Below, piece after piece: positions 12,574 through 21,545 of a stretch of 27,405 bases of DNA. Within the stretch, counting starts at the first letter, position 1; every line of letters begins with the position of its first letter. Position numbers and translations under genes: made by a program. A model generated the notes under the pieces. It worked only from the letters and a program-made list of their open reading frames with translations. It was not told the origin of the DNA and made no database searches. Source of the DNA: a virus; the IMG/VR virus record IMGVR_UViG_3300008267_000941, positions 1-27,405 of that record. The stretch is one strand, 5' to 3'.

Positions 12574-15446
12574 TGAAGGCTTTAATTAATAGAATTGACT
12601 CAGAAACACTTCAATTACAAACTTATACTACTCAAGATTTAAATGCTATACCTTCAGAAGTAGTAGATTCATTTTGGGGGAATGATGGAAGTAAAGGAGA
12701 ATATGCTGAATGTACTATAATTTCTTTTGATCAAACTTTTCAAATAACTGATCAGTCTTTTCAAGGATTAACTACAGCTGGTTATACCTCAGCTACTGGA
12801 ATAGCTTATAATGTTAGTGTTGATCCTGAAAAAACATTAACAAATAAAGGATTTACAGGAGGTAATTATAATATAATATATAGATTTTTAAGAAATGAGT
12901 TAAGCTCATCATCTGACACTCGACCATATTTTATTAAAGAAATATCAGGGGATAGAACAGAATTAAGAGTAGCTACTAATTTTGTAAGTAATGATGATTT
13001 ATTACAATTAGTAACTGAATTTAAAAATAGACCTAATTCTGGGTATTTCCAAGATTTTTATCTTAATTTTGGAAGTAATAATTTAGTTATAGCTAATAAT
13101 GTTTTAATTGATAATTCAAAAGAAAAATATGATTTATTAATTAATTTATATGAACCTCTTCCTTCTAGATTCATTCTAAGAGAACCTTTATGGATTGTAA
13201 CTCAACCAGCTGATCCTTTAGCTTTTAATGTTCAATTTCAACCTGAAATTGTCACACCAAAGATATTTAACGCTACTATTAAAAGCGCTAATTTTAATAT
13301 TCCTGTAAAAGATAAAACTAATAACTCAACTCAACTTATTAATTATGAACAATTAATAACATCTAGTTTAGTATCTTCATATCAACAAATAAATTCATAT
13401 TTAGCTGACAAAGGAATTAATATAAGTATTGATTATTCTAATTTTGAAAATTTTATACATTTCTCCTCAGCGAAATCTAGAATTGAAAATTTTGTTTATA
13501 AAATACAATTAATTAGACAATATAAAAATGATGTAAGAACACTTGAATTAGCTGCGTCTACACCTTTAGTTGAATCTAATATTTTATATTTAAATAATAA
13601 AATTGATGATATTATTAAGAATCTTGATGGATTTGAATATTATCTTTATTTTGAATCAGGTTCAACATCATATCCTAAAGTTACATCTATTCCTCCATAT
13701 ACATTACGACCTTGGGGATCACCTCAAGCTGATACTTGGTACTCATCTTCAATAGAAAGTGCTTCATTTTATGATGAAAATAATAAAGATTATTTAATTA
13801 ATACTATACCTGATTACTTAAAAGAAGATCCTCAAAATGATCCATATAAAATCTTTGTTGATATGATGGGTCAACATTATGATAACATATGGATTTATTA
13901 TAAAGATGTTTCAAATCGTTATAATGGGGATAATCGTTTAAATCATGGTATTTCTAAAGATTTAGTAGCTGATGCTATTAAATCATTTGGATTAAATGTA
14001 TATCAAAATAATTTTTCATCAATTGACTTATTTAATGCTTTTATAGGTTATAATCCTGATAATAAATTAAGAGCTGTTAATTCCCCTATTGTTAATGATT
14101 ATAGATCTGTTTCTCAAGAAGCTTTAAATATTCCTTTAGATGATGTTAATAAGGAGATGTATAAACGTATTTATCATAATTTACCTTATTTATTAAAATC
14201 TAAAGGAACAGTAGCTGGTTTGCAAAATATTATTAGTATGTTTGGGATCCCCAACACTGTATTGACTATAAGAGAATTTGGAGGAAGATATAGTGGCCCT
14301 ACTACCCCAAGTTTTGGGGGTTTATCTGTAACAGGTATTAGAGATATTACTTTTGATAATATAGAAATTTACCCATCATTAGAAATGGATGAGAATAATA
14401 AAACTTATTCTACAATGGTTCCTATAGTTACTGAAGATGGAAATAATACTTATAAACCATTAGTATTATCAACTGTTAAAAGTACATTTCAAGAATCTTG
14501 GTATAATTATAATCTTAAAAGAAGTTTAGCCCCTAGTGTTAATACAATAGAAATTGCTTTTTCACCCCAAAATGATGTTGATACCTACATTGAAAACTCA
14601 TCAACTTTTGATATAGGTACATATATAGCTAATCCTATATATGATTTCAATAATTATTCTTCTTATTACTCTGGTTTACCATCTACTATATTATCAAGTA
14701 ATACATATAATCTTTCAAATTATCTAAATGTTATAAAACAATTTGATAACTCATTATTTTTAATGATTAAAGATTTTATCCCTGCTAAAACAAATCTTAA
14801 ATCAGGTATTCATGATGCCCCTAGAGCGTATGTAGATAGTAGCTCATATATAGGAACATCTTCCCCTTCAGGACAAGTTGAAGCGGGCACAGGAGGATCT
14901 TTTAACTTTAGAGCATTTAGTAATATAAAATCTGGTGTGTTAGTTGATTCAAATGTTGATCAATTTTGGTTTGAGCAGATACCAACTCCTCTTGGATATA
15001 CTGGTTCTTTCCATGGTGATAAAGCTGAATTTTATAATGGAGAATTACCTTACCAACCGGTTATAATAACAACTGGAGAAGCTAATAAAAATAATAAAAT
15101 AAAAATAAATCCTACCTTTCTAGGTTTCCAAGTAGTTAATTCTGCAATTCCTTCATCTTCATTTTTAAGCGGTGGTAACCCTGGATCTAATACTATAGCT
15201 CTTTGGTTTGACGCTACTGAATTAACATTTAATACACCTAATATTCTTCTACCACCAGATTTTGGACCAACTTTAGGTGTTATCAACTCACCAAACTCAG
15301 TACTCACTTCAACTGTACCATCAGTTTTACCTCTTACAACTGATACTGGAGGATCATCAGGAGGCGGATCAGGTGGAACTTCAATTGGTGGAACTGGTAG
15401 AACTACAAGAAATACTACCCCTGATGCTCCTACAACATTCAGATAA
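12573..15446 (+). CDS. Large tail protein with tail-protein-I-like segment
   Basis: The 957-residue protein contains, near residues 527-572, MYKRIYHNLPYLLKSKGTVA followed by GLQNIISMFGIPNTVLTIRE and FGG. This matches the pattern around the conserved core of P2-type tail protein I (LP.LL..KGT..GL..L...FGIP). That region normally docks to baseplate J, whose gene lies two genes upstream here. The long flanks are beta-rich and unlike known families. The C-terminus (from about 920) is a Gly/Ser/Thr linker (SSGGGSGGTSIGGTGRTTRN). The most likely role is a large wedge or fibre-connector protein; T4 gp7 is of similar size (1032 residues). The match is by motif, so the fold assignment is moderate. Confidence 0.65.
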   Translation: MKALINRIDSETLQLQTYTTQDLNAIPSEVVDSFWGNDGSKGEYAECTIISFDQTFQITDQSFQGLTTAGYTSATGIAYNVSVDPEKTLTNKGFTGGNYNIIYRFLRNELSSSSDTRPYFIKEISGDRTELRVATNFVSNDDLLQLVTEFKNRPNSGYFQDFYLNFGSNNLVIANNVLIDNSKEKYDLLINLYEPLPSRFILREPLWIVTQPADPLAFNVQFQPEIVTPKIFNATIKSANFNIPVKDKTNNSTQLINYEQLITSSLVSSYQQINSYLADKGINISIDYSNFENFIHFSSAKSRIENFVYKIQLIRQYKNDVRTLELAASTPLVESNILYLNNKIDDIIKNLDGFEYYLYFESGSTSYPKVTSIPPYTLRPWGSPQADTWYSSSIESASFYDENNKDYLINTIPDYLKEDPQNDPYKIFVDMMGQHYDNIWIYYKDVSNRYNGDNRLNHGISKDLVADAIKSFGLNVYQNNFSSIDLFNAFIGYNPDNKLRAVNSPIVNDYRSVSQEALNIPLDDVNKEMYKRIYHNLPYLLKSKGTVAGLQNIISMFGIPNTVLTIREFGGRYSGPTTPSFGGLSVTGIRDITFDNIEIYPSLEMDENNKTYSTMVPIVTEDGNNTYKPLVLSTVKSTFQESWYNYNLKRSLAPSVNTIEIAFSPQNDVDTYIENSSTFDIGTYIANPIYDFNNYSSYYSGLPSTILSSNTYNLSNYLNVIKQFDNSLFLMIKDFIPAKTNLKSGIHDAPRAYVDSSSYIGTSSPSGQVEAGTGGSFNFRAFSNIKSGVLVDSNVDQFWFEQIPTPLGYTGSFHGDKAEFYNGELPYQPVIITTGEANKNNKIKINPTFLGFQVVNSAIPSSSFLSGGNPGSNTIALWFDATELTFNTPNILLPPDFGPTLGVINSPNSVLTSTVPSVLPLTTDTGGSSGGGSGGTSIGGTGRTTRNTTPDAPTTFR

Positions 15447-15459
15447 TATATAAATTTAA

Positions 15460-15468
15460 TATTTATTA
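15460..15468 (+). promoter_or_regulatory. Late-promoter-like site (weak)
   Basis: TATTTATTA lies in the 31-base gap before ATG 15478, 18 bases upstream of it. It resembles the sites at 8472 and 11064. Confidence 0.3.
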
Positions 15469-15477
15469 TTAAAAATT

Positions 15478-16113
15478 ATGGCAACATTAGTATCAATATA
15501 TGGTGTACCTAATATTACAGGTTATAAAATGATGAAGATTAGTAAAATCTTTAATAATGAAGATATATCACCTTTATTATATGATTTACAATCTGTGACA
15601 ATACCTTCAACTAATTATGGACCTTTAACATTTAATGTTATTAGTACTTATAATTATCCTGATTATTTTTTATATTATATATCTGTTGTAGCTTTAGATA
15701 CAATAGCTATATTTAACGCAGGCCCAGAAGTCGTTTTAACTCCAGGTATAGCTGGATTTGTAGGAAATGATGATGATGTAACTTATGGTTCTATTAATTC
15801 TCCTCAATTTTCAGATAAGATTATGGCTATAGATTATGGTTGGAATGGTGGAATATCTACCCCATCTAATTTTAGTCTTATAATGGATGGGATAGCTGAT
15901 AGAGCTCCTGTCCAAGACTCAAATTATTCTTCCCCTTCATGGTCTAATATTAGGTATAATGGATCTAGAATAAGCTCATTTGATTTTAATGTAGCTGCCC
16001 CTCTTAATCCTAAAAAACCTACAACTCTTAGTGGAGGAGGATCAGGAGGCTCAGGTACATCAACATCCCCTCCACCAGCCTCTGCACCTTCAGAAATAAT
16101 ATCAGAACTTTAA
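15478..16113 (+). CDS. Virion-region protein with Gly/Ser/Pro tail
   Basis: The 211-residue product has a beta-rich body (VSIYGVPNITGYKMMKISKI, about 5-24, and FLYYISVVALDTIAIFNAGP, about 64-83). The low-complexity C-terminus, from about 178, is made of GGGSGGSGTSTSPPPASAPS. The preceding 957-residue protein ends in a similar Gly/Ser-rich linker, so the two may share a flexible display mode or a recent common module. No known domain is recognised. It lies in the late unit behind a weak TATTTATTA site. Confidence 0.6.
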   Translation: MATLVSIYGVPNITGYKMMKISKIFNNEDISPLLYDLQSVTIPSTNYGPLTFNVISTYNYPDYFLYYISVVALDTIAIFNAGPEVVLTPGIAGFVGNDDDVTYGSINSPQFSDKIMAIDYGWNGGISTPSNFSLIMDGIADRAPVQDSNYSSPSWSNIRYNGSRISSFDFNVAAPLNPKKPTTLSGGGSGGSGTSTSPPPASAPSEIISEL

Positions 16114-16142
16114 TTAATTATCAAAATACCTAGTTATAAAAT

Positions 16143-17744
16143 ATGGCTACTTATAATAATTCTAATTTAGATGCTTTTACTAATCTTGATAATCAAAATT
16201 ATCATTATGGAACACGTCCTGATTTTCCTGTAGCTGAACAAAATCAAACTTACTTTGCTTATTGGGATGGTATAGGAGGTACAGGAGCTGAAATTCCAAA
16301 TAACACAGCCTATTTTATAAAATACATTATTGACACTGAAGGAAATGTTGTAAATCCTGAACCTAAAACCGCTGGAAGTCCTCGAGATGAAGCTATTGGG
16401 TTATATAATTTACTTGATAATTTTGAAGTTGGGAAAAGAGCTATTATTAAATTAATAGAACCTGATCCAACACAACAAGATATTTCTGAAGAATCTGATT
16501 TATTAGGTACATATACTATAACAGGTATAGGTACATTAAGAAATATCATGACAACAGAAACAGGTAAAACACCTAATGATTATTTAGAAACTATGAGTTT
16601 CTATTATCCTAAGAATCCTGATGTTGCTTTAGCAACTGTACCATTTTATAATGCTCGTTATAAATGGGCAAGCTCATATATCTTAACCAAAGCAATTGAA
16701 CATTCAGCATCATACGTTGAGCCTGTATGGCAAACAGGTTGGAGTAATACACTGATAACTCCACCCGCAAATCCCCCACATATATATCCTTATAGATATA
16801 TCCAGCCAATAACTTCCTCAATAGATGTTGGCACAAGAATTAGATTTACTTTACTTATATGGTTAAGTCAAATAGATTATGCTGTTCCCGCTGGCATACC
16901 AGCAGGAAGTTATAATAGCTCAGCTGCTGAAAATAATAGCATCCAGTTTCGAATAAGAAATAACACTACAGGTCAAAGTATATTCACCTCACCATGGATA
17001 ACTCCTTCAACTACTGATGAATATAATCCTAGTGGATATTGGCTTGAAACAGGATGGGTAAATGTTAACACAACTGATACTTTTGTTGTAACATCTCAAC
17101 TATCAAATAATGCTTCAGGATCAAATGCCTCATATAGACCTATTCGTATAGATAATGATAGTTTATTCTCAGTTGAACAAGAATACTATCCTAATACTGA
17201 AGTAGAAGGTTTTAATACAGCCTATAGTCCATATTTCTCAAGGTGTGTGAATTACGCTGGTTATAGTCGACTTACCTTTTCTGAAGCTTTAGAAAATATT
17301 TTTCCTACAGATTACGCCCAACTTGTAACACCTGATCAACAACTTTTAGGTTTTAGTCCTTCTAATATACCTTTTAATGAAATAGGAGTTGGAGACTATA
17401 TCAGATTTGAATATAACCCAGATATGGTTTATAGAATTATAGGTCTATCAGCTAGATCTGGATCAGGTGATATAGGAGTATATTCATTAAAAATGGATAT
17501 AGCTCCAAGTTTAGATTTAACACTTGAGGGAACTAATTCTAGTGTTTCTAGTAGTATAAATATAAACCATTTTACAATATATAGAATAGAAAATGATGGT
17601 AGATATATTATTCTAAATGTCCCTAAAACATCTAAAGGTAATGCCTACTCAGGTATAATCCAATCTGAGTTTTCTTCTAAAGAATTAATAACTAAATATG
17701 ATAAAATAATTGCGGATTTATCACAAAAAGAAATAATTCAATAA
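16143..17744 (+). CDS. Large virion-region protein, unknown
   Basis: The 533-residue protein is rich in Y, N, S and T and in beta-forming residues, as expected of tail or fibre proteins. Recognisable only as such are NQTYFAYWDGIGGTG (about 34-48), a middle section with TRIRFTLLIWLSQIDYA (about 228-244), and a C-terminal part with VGDYIRFEYNPDMVYRIIGL (about 418-437). No catalytic motif is seen. The DNA for about residues 172-365 is visibly less A/T-extreme (GCC, CCC and CCA codons) than the ends, which may mark an exchanged segment. It lies directly before a clear TATAAATA site. Confidence 0.6.
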   Translation: MATYNNSNLDAFTNLDNQNYHYGTRPDFPVAEQNQTYFAYWDGIGGTGAEIPNNTAYFIKYIIDTEGNVVNPEPKTAGSPRDEAIGLYNLLDNFEVGKRAIIKLIEPDPTQQDISEESDLLGTYTITGIGTLRNIMTTETGKTPNDYLETMSFYYPKNPDVALATVPFYNARYKWASSYILTKAIEHSASYVEPVWQTGWSNTLITPPANPPHIYPYRYIQPITSSIDVGTRIRFTLLIWLSQIDYAVPAGIPAGSYNSSAAENNSIQFRIRNNTTGQSIFTSPWITPSTTDEYNPSGYWLETGWVNVNTTDTFVVTSQLSNNASGSNASYRPIRIDNDSLFSVEQEYYPNTEVEGFNTAYSPYFSRCVNYAGYSRLTFSEALENIFPTDYAQLVTPDQQLLGFSPSNIPFNEIGVGDYIRFEYNPDMVYRIIGLSARSGSGDIGVYSLKMDIAPSLDLTLEGTNSSVSSSININHFTIYRIENDGRYIILNVPKTSKGNAYSGIIQSEFSSKELITKYDKIIADLSQKEIIQ

Positions 17745-17756
17745 TATTTATAAATA
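17745..17756 (+). promoter_or_regulatory. Best late-promoter-like site: TATTTATAAATA
   Basis: This site contains the exact T4 late consensus TATAAATA (17749-17756) and starts right after the stop of the 533-residue gene. It lies 17 bases before ATG 17773. It probably drives the following tail genes under the gp55-like sigma factor. Confidence 0.6.
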
Positions 17757-17772
17757 AAATAATCTATAAAAA

Positions 17773-18438
17773 ATGGGATATCTTAATAATTCAATTGTCA
17801 CAGTTGATGCTATTTTAACAAGAGCAGGCAGAGCTGCTTTAGCTAGAGGTGACGGATCTTTTAAAATCACACAATTTGCTTTAGCAGATGATGAAATTGA
17901 TTATACAAATTATAATCCAAATGATCCTAGAGGATCAGCTTTCTATGGAGCAGCTATTGAAAATATGCCTTTATTAGAAGCATTTCCTGATGAGACTCAA
18001 GCCATGAAATATTTACTTACAACTTTACCTAGAGGATCATCTAAAGTTCCTGTTATTGATTTAGGATTTAGTGTTATATCCTTAGGTCAAGGAGCCTCAG
18101 TTGCTGTTACTCCTCAAACTCTCAATTATTTAGGTGGTACTCAAACATACGAATCATCAGGATATGTAGCTACAATTGCTGATGTTAGATTATTTAATAC
18201 AGTCAATGGTGTGGGAATTAATACTGCTAATGCTACTAATTTAAATTCTGTTGGTACTGTAGGTGCTCAAATTTCTAAGACAGTTATAGGAACAACTATT
18301 AATTTAACAGCTACAACTGTTAACTCTTTATTCCCAACTGGAGTTAATAAATTATATACTTCTCTAACTGTTATGGGTAGAGACAGCGGAGCTAGAGCTG
18401 TAGTACCTGTTATCCTTAATAAAAATACTAATAGTTAA
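17773..18438 (+). CDS. Phage virion-region protein with conserved N-terminus
   Basis: The 221-residue product starts with VDAILTRAGRAALARGDG, then FKITQFALADDEIDYTNYNP (about 11-49). I recall this N-terminal pattern (ltk.GR..LA.G...F.It.FALaDDEIDY) from virion-structure proteins of marine T4-like phages, with no assigned function. The rest is beta-rich with Gly/Ser/Thr and ends in VMGRDSGARAVVPVILNKN. It is followed 16 bases later by a family of three paralogues, so it may form part of the same tail structure. Confidence 0.65.
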   Translation: MGYLNNSIVTVDAILTRAGRAALARGDGSFKITQFALADDEIDYTNYNPNDPRGSAFYGAAIENMPLLEAFPDETQAMKYLLTTLPRGSSKVPVIDLGFSVISLGQGASVAVTPQTLNYLGGTQTYESSGYVATIADVRLFNTVNGVGINTANATNLNSVGTVGAQISKTVIGTTINLTATTVNSLFPTGVNKLYTSLTVMGRDSGARAVVPVILNKNTNS

Positions 18439-18454
18439 TAAAAATATTTAACCT

Positions 18455-19411
18455 ATGTCTTTTACAAGATTAGATCCTCAAGACTTTTTACTTAGTGCAG
18501 CATCTGTTACAGCTCCTGTATGGTCAAATACAGCCTCAGCTTTTTTAGATAGTTTCTCAATTAATAATACTCAAGTTAATAGTGATAGTGGACAATACTA
18601 TACCATTGCTTATTCAGATGGAGAACCTCAATTCTCAGTAGCTTATGGACATAAATTTGGATCAGGTTCAAATTTTTACTATGCAGGATCCCCAGGTTTA
18701 AGTCCTACAAAAACTGTTTATGATCAATTTAAAAATATTGTGTATGGGGAAGATGAAGGAGCTTCTTTTAATTTTTCAGGATATGACTCAGTAGACTTTC
18801 TAGCCATAACATTTAATAGAGCTCGTTATAGACAAGCTTTATTACCTGGTAGCCTCCGCCTTGGAGGGGTAGGTAATGTAACTCATGATATAACTGATAA
18901 TAGTGCTATTTCTACAGTTGTGGATTATCTTAATTGCGGGAGAGTATATAGATTAGGTTCAGGTAGTTTTGGTAATGGGACAATGCCTTCATCCGCTACA
19001 AATGGATCTTACGGATTTTTACTCCCAGATATAGGCACTATTATTTTAAACCCAAGAGCTTGTGGTATAACAACAAACCCACCTTCAAATGCTGGGAATA
19101 CTTTTGCTGATAATCTAATTACATCAATTAATAAATTTTACATGAATTTTCAAGAAACTGTAACCTCAGACTTTGTATTCATACGAGCTAGAAATGCTGA
19201 ATACAATTATTCATGTAATCCTAGTTTCTTCCAGTCTAGTAGTTTAGGTTTAGTTTTATATCCTGATTTTGCTCAAAATCCTCAAACTTTTATCACTTCA
19301 ATGGGTTTATATAATGATAATAATGAGTTATTAGCTGTGGCTAAATTATCAAAACCACTTAAAAAAGACTTTACTAAAGAAGCTTTAATACGTGTTAAAT
19401 TAGATTTTTAA
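18455..19411 (+). CDS. Tail-region paralogue 1 of 3
   Basis: The 318-residue protein is the first of three related proteins in tandem. Shared with the next two are the starting S/P-x-x-R-x-x-x-x-D pattern (FTRLDPQDFLLSA, about 3-15) and LLPGSLRLGG (about 129-138). Also shared are the block IRARNAEYNYSCNPSFFQ (about 244-261) and the C-terminal FITSMGLYNDNNELLAVAKL, then SKPLKKDF and VKLDF. The body is beta-rich with many Y, F, G and S. No enzymatic motif is visible. The three copies suggest a hetero-oligomeric virion part, for example fibre or collar components. It has a weak TATTTAACC upstream and no Shine-Dalgarno. Confidence 0.65.
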   Translation: MSFTRLDPQDFLLSAASVTAPVWSNTASAFLDSFSINNTQVNSDSGQYYTIAYSDGEPQFSVAYGHKFGSGSNFYYAGSPGLSPTKTVYDQFKNIVYGEDEGASFNFSGYDSVDFLAITFNRARYRQALLPGSLRLGGVGNVTHDITDNSAISTVVDYLNCGRVYRLGSGSFGNGTMPSSATNGSYGFLLPDIGTIILNPRACGITTNPPSNAGNTFADNLITSINKFYMNFQETVTSDFVFIRARNAEYNYSCNPSFFQSSSLGLVLYPDFAQNPQTFITSMGLYNDNNELLAVAKLSKPLKKDFTKEALIRVKLDF

Positions 19412-19415
19412 ATGA

Positions 19416-20240
19416 ATGGGTGCTTTCAAATCATTAACAGGTCAAGATATTATTATATCTCCATTAGTTGCTTATAGCGGTAATGTATTTAGTACTGGTA
19501 CTGCTCTTAAAGGAAAAAATGTACCATATGGATCTGATGATGATGAAACTAATCCTTCCCCATTCCCATCAGCTTCATTAATTTACGCTTCTGCTAAACA
19601 ATTATATTATAGTAATAGTATACCAAATCCTGAAGCTTCATTTACAAGCTCATTAAATATTCGCAGATTTGATAATTTTATTCAAAGTGGGCTTTACGCC
19701 CCTATGAATTTCCCTACAGGACCTGGAGCAGAAATATCAGTAATTAGTATTCCTAAATCACAGTTTGGAGATTATATAAAACCAGGAAGTGTTACTTGTG
19801 CTGGAGCAGTTGATGATGGAGAAGGGAATATGAGAGATAATAGTGATATATATGGTCCAATAGTTGGTAGGATTATTTATTCTCATGGTATGATAATTTT
19901 TACTGATGGAAGAGAAGGCCAAGCTTCTTTTAGATCAGCTAATACTATTTATGAAACTCAATATAAATGTACTATCAGACCAGATGAATTTAATTACTCT
20001 TGTAATCCAACAATTTTAAAAACAGATAGACCTACTAATTTAGCTTCCGCTGATGGTGAACCTACTGACTTAGGAGGTGTTGTTGAAGATTTCGTCACAG
20101 ATTCAGGTTTTGCTCCTTATATATCTGCTGTAGGTTTATATGATTCTAATAATGTATGTTTAGCTGTAGGTAAATTAGCTTTACCTATACCTACAAGTAG
20201 AACAACAGATATGAGTATAATTGTAAGTTTAGATAGATAA
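19416..20240 (+). CDS. Tail-region paralogue 2 of 3
   Basis: The 274-residue protein repeats the family plan: FKSLTGQDIIISPLVA (about 4-19), IKPGSVTCAG (about 126-135), IRPDEFNYSCNPTILKTDRP (about 187-206), and the terminal YISAVGLYDSNNVCLAVGKL then VSLDR. Two of the usual hallmarks are changed: the LLPGS helix is IKPGS and the terminal F is R. This is the most divergent copy. It starts five bases after the previous gene. A virion role is inferred from neighbours. Confidence 0.65.
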   Translation: MGAFKSLTGQDIIISPLVAYSGNVFSTGTALKGKNVPYGSDDDETNPSPFPSASLIYASAKQLYYSNSIPNPEASFTSSLNIRRFDNFIQSGLYAPMNFPTGPGAEISVISIPKSQFGDYIKPGSVTCAGAVDDGEGNMRDNSDIYGPIVGRIIYSHGMIIFTDGREGQASFRSANTIYETQYKCTIRPDEFNYSCNPTILKTDRPTNLASADGEPTDLGGVVEDFVTDSGFAPYISAVGLYDSNNVCLAVGKLALPIPTSRTTDMSIIVSLDR

Positions 20241-20241
20241 T

Positions 20242-21063
20242 ATGCCTTTACAAAGAATAGCCCCTGATGATATTGTTATTAGTAATGAGATAGTTACTAA
20301 TAATTGTTGGAAAAATGCTGATGGTACTTTTGCTGATGATGCTCCTAGTTTTGGTTCAACTCCTTTTACAAATGCTGGTATGAGTGTAACTAACTATACT
20401 CTTGGAACAGGAAACCTCCAATTTAGTGTAGCTAATGTAGGCCCAGACAATGGAGTAGAAGCAATACAAAATATTGTCACTGGGTGTAAAAATACCCCTA
20501 TTAGTTGGGGTGGTGCTAACCAAACTAGTTTTACAGTTATATCTATAGCTAGAGGGTGCTATAAATCAGCTTTACTACCAGGTAGTTTTCGTATAGGTAA
20601 TTACACAGATGATAGTAATATGGACCCTCCTAGAATACTAAATTGTGGTAGAGCATATAATGTAGTGACAGGAGCAGTCCTACCAGGAGGAGGTTTCACA
20701 TACGGAAGTTCAAGAATGAAATCAACACAAGGACTATTCCTCCCAGATGTAGGATTAATACTATTAAATAGTTTTCCTGGAACTAGTGATTTTACTCTTA
20801 GAACAGAAGACGTGACACCTACTATTCAAGTTTTTATTAGAGCTAGAAATTTTGAGTATAATTATTCTATGAATCCTAGTTTTATCTTAGGAAGTACAGG
20901 AGATTTAGGAATTAAACAATTTGACTACCATCCCCAAACTTACATTACTTCTATTGGTTTATATAATGATGATGGTGTATTAATGGCCACAGCTAAACTT
21001 CCTAAACCATTTAAGAAAACTTTTGAGACAGAATTATTAACAAGTATTACTTTAAGATTTTAA
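20242..21063 (+). CDS. Tail-region paralogue 3 of 3
   Basis: The 273-residue protein follows after one base. The family landmarks are PLQRIAPDDIVISN (about 2-15), LLPGSFRIGN (about 112-121), IRARNFEYNYSMNPSFILG (about 199-217) and YITSIGLYNDDGVLMATAKL, then PKPFKKTF and ITLRF. It is closer to copy 1 than to copy 2 in these blocks. Around bases 20670-20760 the codons are less A/T-rich (CCA, CTC, GGA and ACA), suggesting a mosaic patch. It is the last clear virion-type gene before the nuclease and primase genes. Confidence 0.65.
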   Translation: MPLQRIAPDDIVISNEIVTNNCWKNADGTFADDAPSFGSTPFTNAGMSVTNYTLGTGNLQFSVANVGPDNGVEAIQNIVTGCKNTPISWGGANQTSFTVISIARGCYKSALLPGSFRIGNYTDDSNMDPPRILNCGRAYNVVTGAVLPGGGFTYGSSRMKSTQGLFLPDVGLILLNSFPGTSDFTLRTEDVTPTIQVFIRARNFEYNYSMNPSFILGSTGDLGIKQFDYHPQTYITSIGLYNDDGVLMATAKLPKPFKKTFETELLTSITLRF

Positions 21064-21065
21064 AT

Positions 21066-21542
21066 ATGAATAATTGGTTTTGGTATGAAAATGTGGAAGT
21101 TAAAGAATTTAAAACAATAGAAGACTTCCCACAAGATTGTTTTGGTTTTATCTATGAAATCAAAAATACAATAACAGGTAAATTTTACATTGGTAAAAAA
21201 AGTCTTTACCATAACATAAAGAAAAAACTTACTAAAAAAGAACTAGCTGAACAATCAGGTCCTGGTAGAAAAGCAACTACTAAAAGAGTACAAAAAGAAT
21301 CTGATTGGGCTACATATTGGGGTTCTAATAAAGAAATACTTGCTGAAATAAAAACAAGCGGTAACTTAGCATTCACTAGACAAATCATTAAAATGGTAAG
21401 AACTAAAAAAGAACTTACCTATTGGGAAACTGCTTATCAATGTAAATATAATGTATTATTTGTAAATAGTTACAATGATAATGTATTAGGTAAGTTTTTT
21501 AAGAAAGACTTTGCTCCTAACGCTCTCCTCCATACATTATAA
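21066..21542 (+). CDS. GIY-YIG-like nuclease family protein
   Basis: The 158-residue product begins with a GIY-YIG-type core: FGFIYEIKNTITGKFYIGKK (26-45), with Y30 and Y41-I42-G43 in the places of the two signature motifs. A basic region rich in K and R follows (about 51-76), then SDWATYWGSNKEI (about 78-90). The family acid is a likely E120 (in TYWETAYQ), with a following N136 (VNSYNDN); their spacing is close to that of the catalytic Glu and Asn in I-TevI. Such proteins are annotated as Seg-like or homing endonucleases in T4-like phages. The lack of a clear DNA-recognition tail leaves free mobility uncertain. The activity is inferred from motifs. Confidence 0.7.
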   Translation: MNNWFWYENVEVKEFKTIEDFPQDCFGFIYEIKNTITGKFYIGKKSLYHNIKKKLTKKELAEQSGPGRKATTKRVQKESDWATYWGSNKEILAEIKTSGNLAFTRQIIKMVRTKKELTYWETAYQCKYNVLFVNSYNDNVLGKFFKKDFAPNALLHTL

Positions 21543-21545
21543 TGT

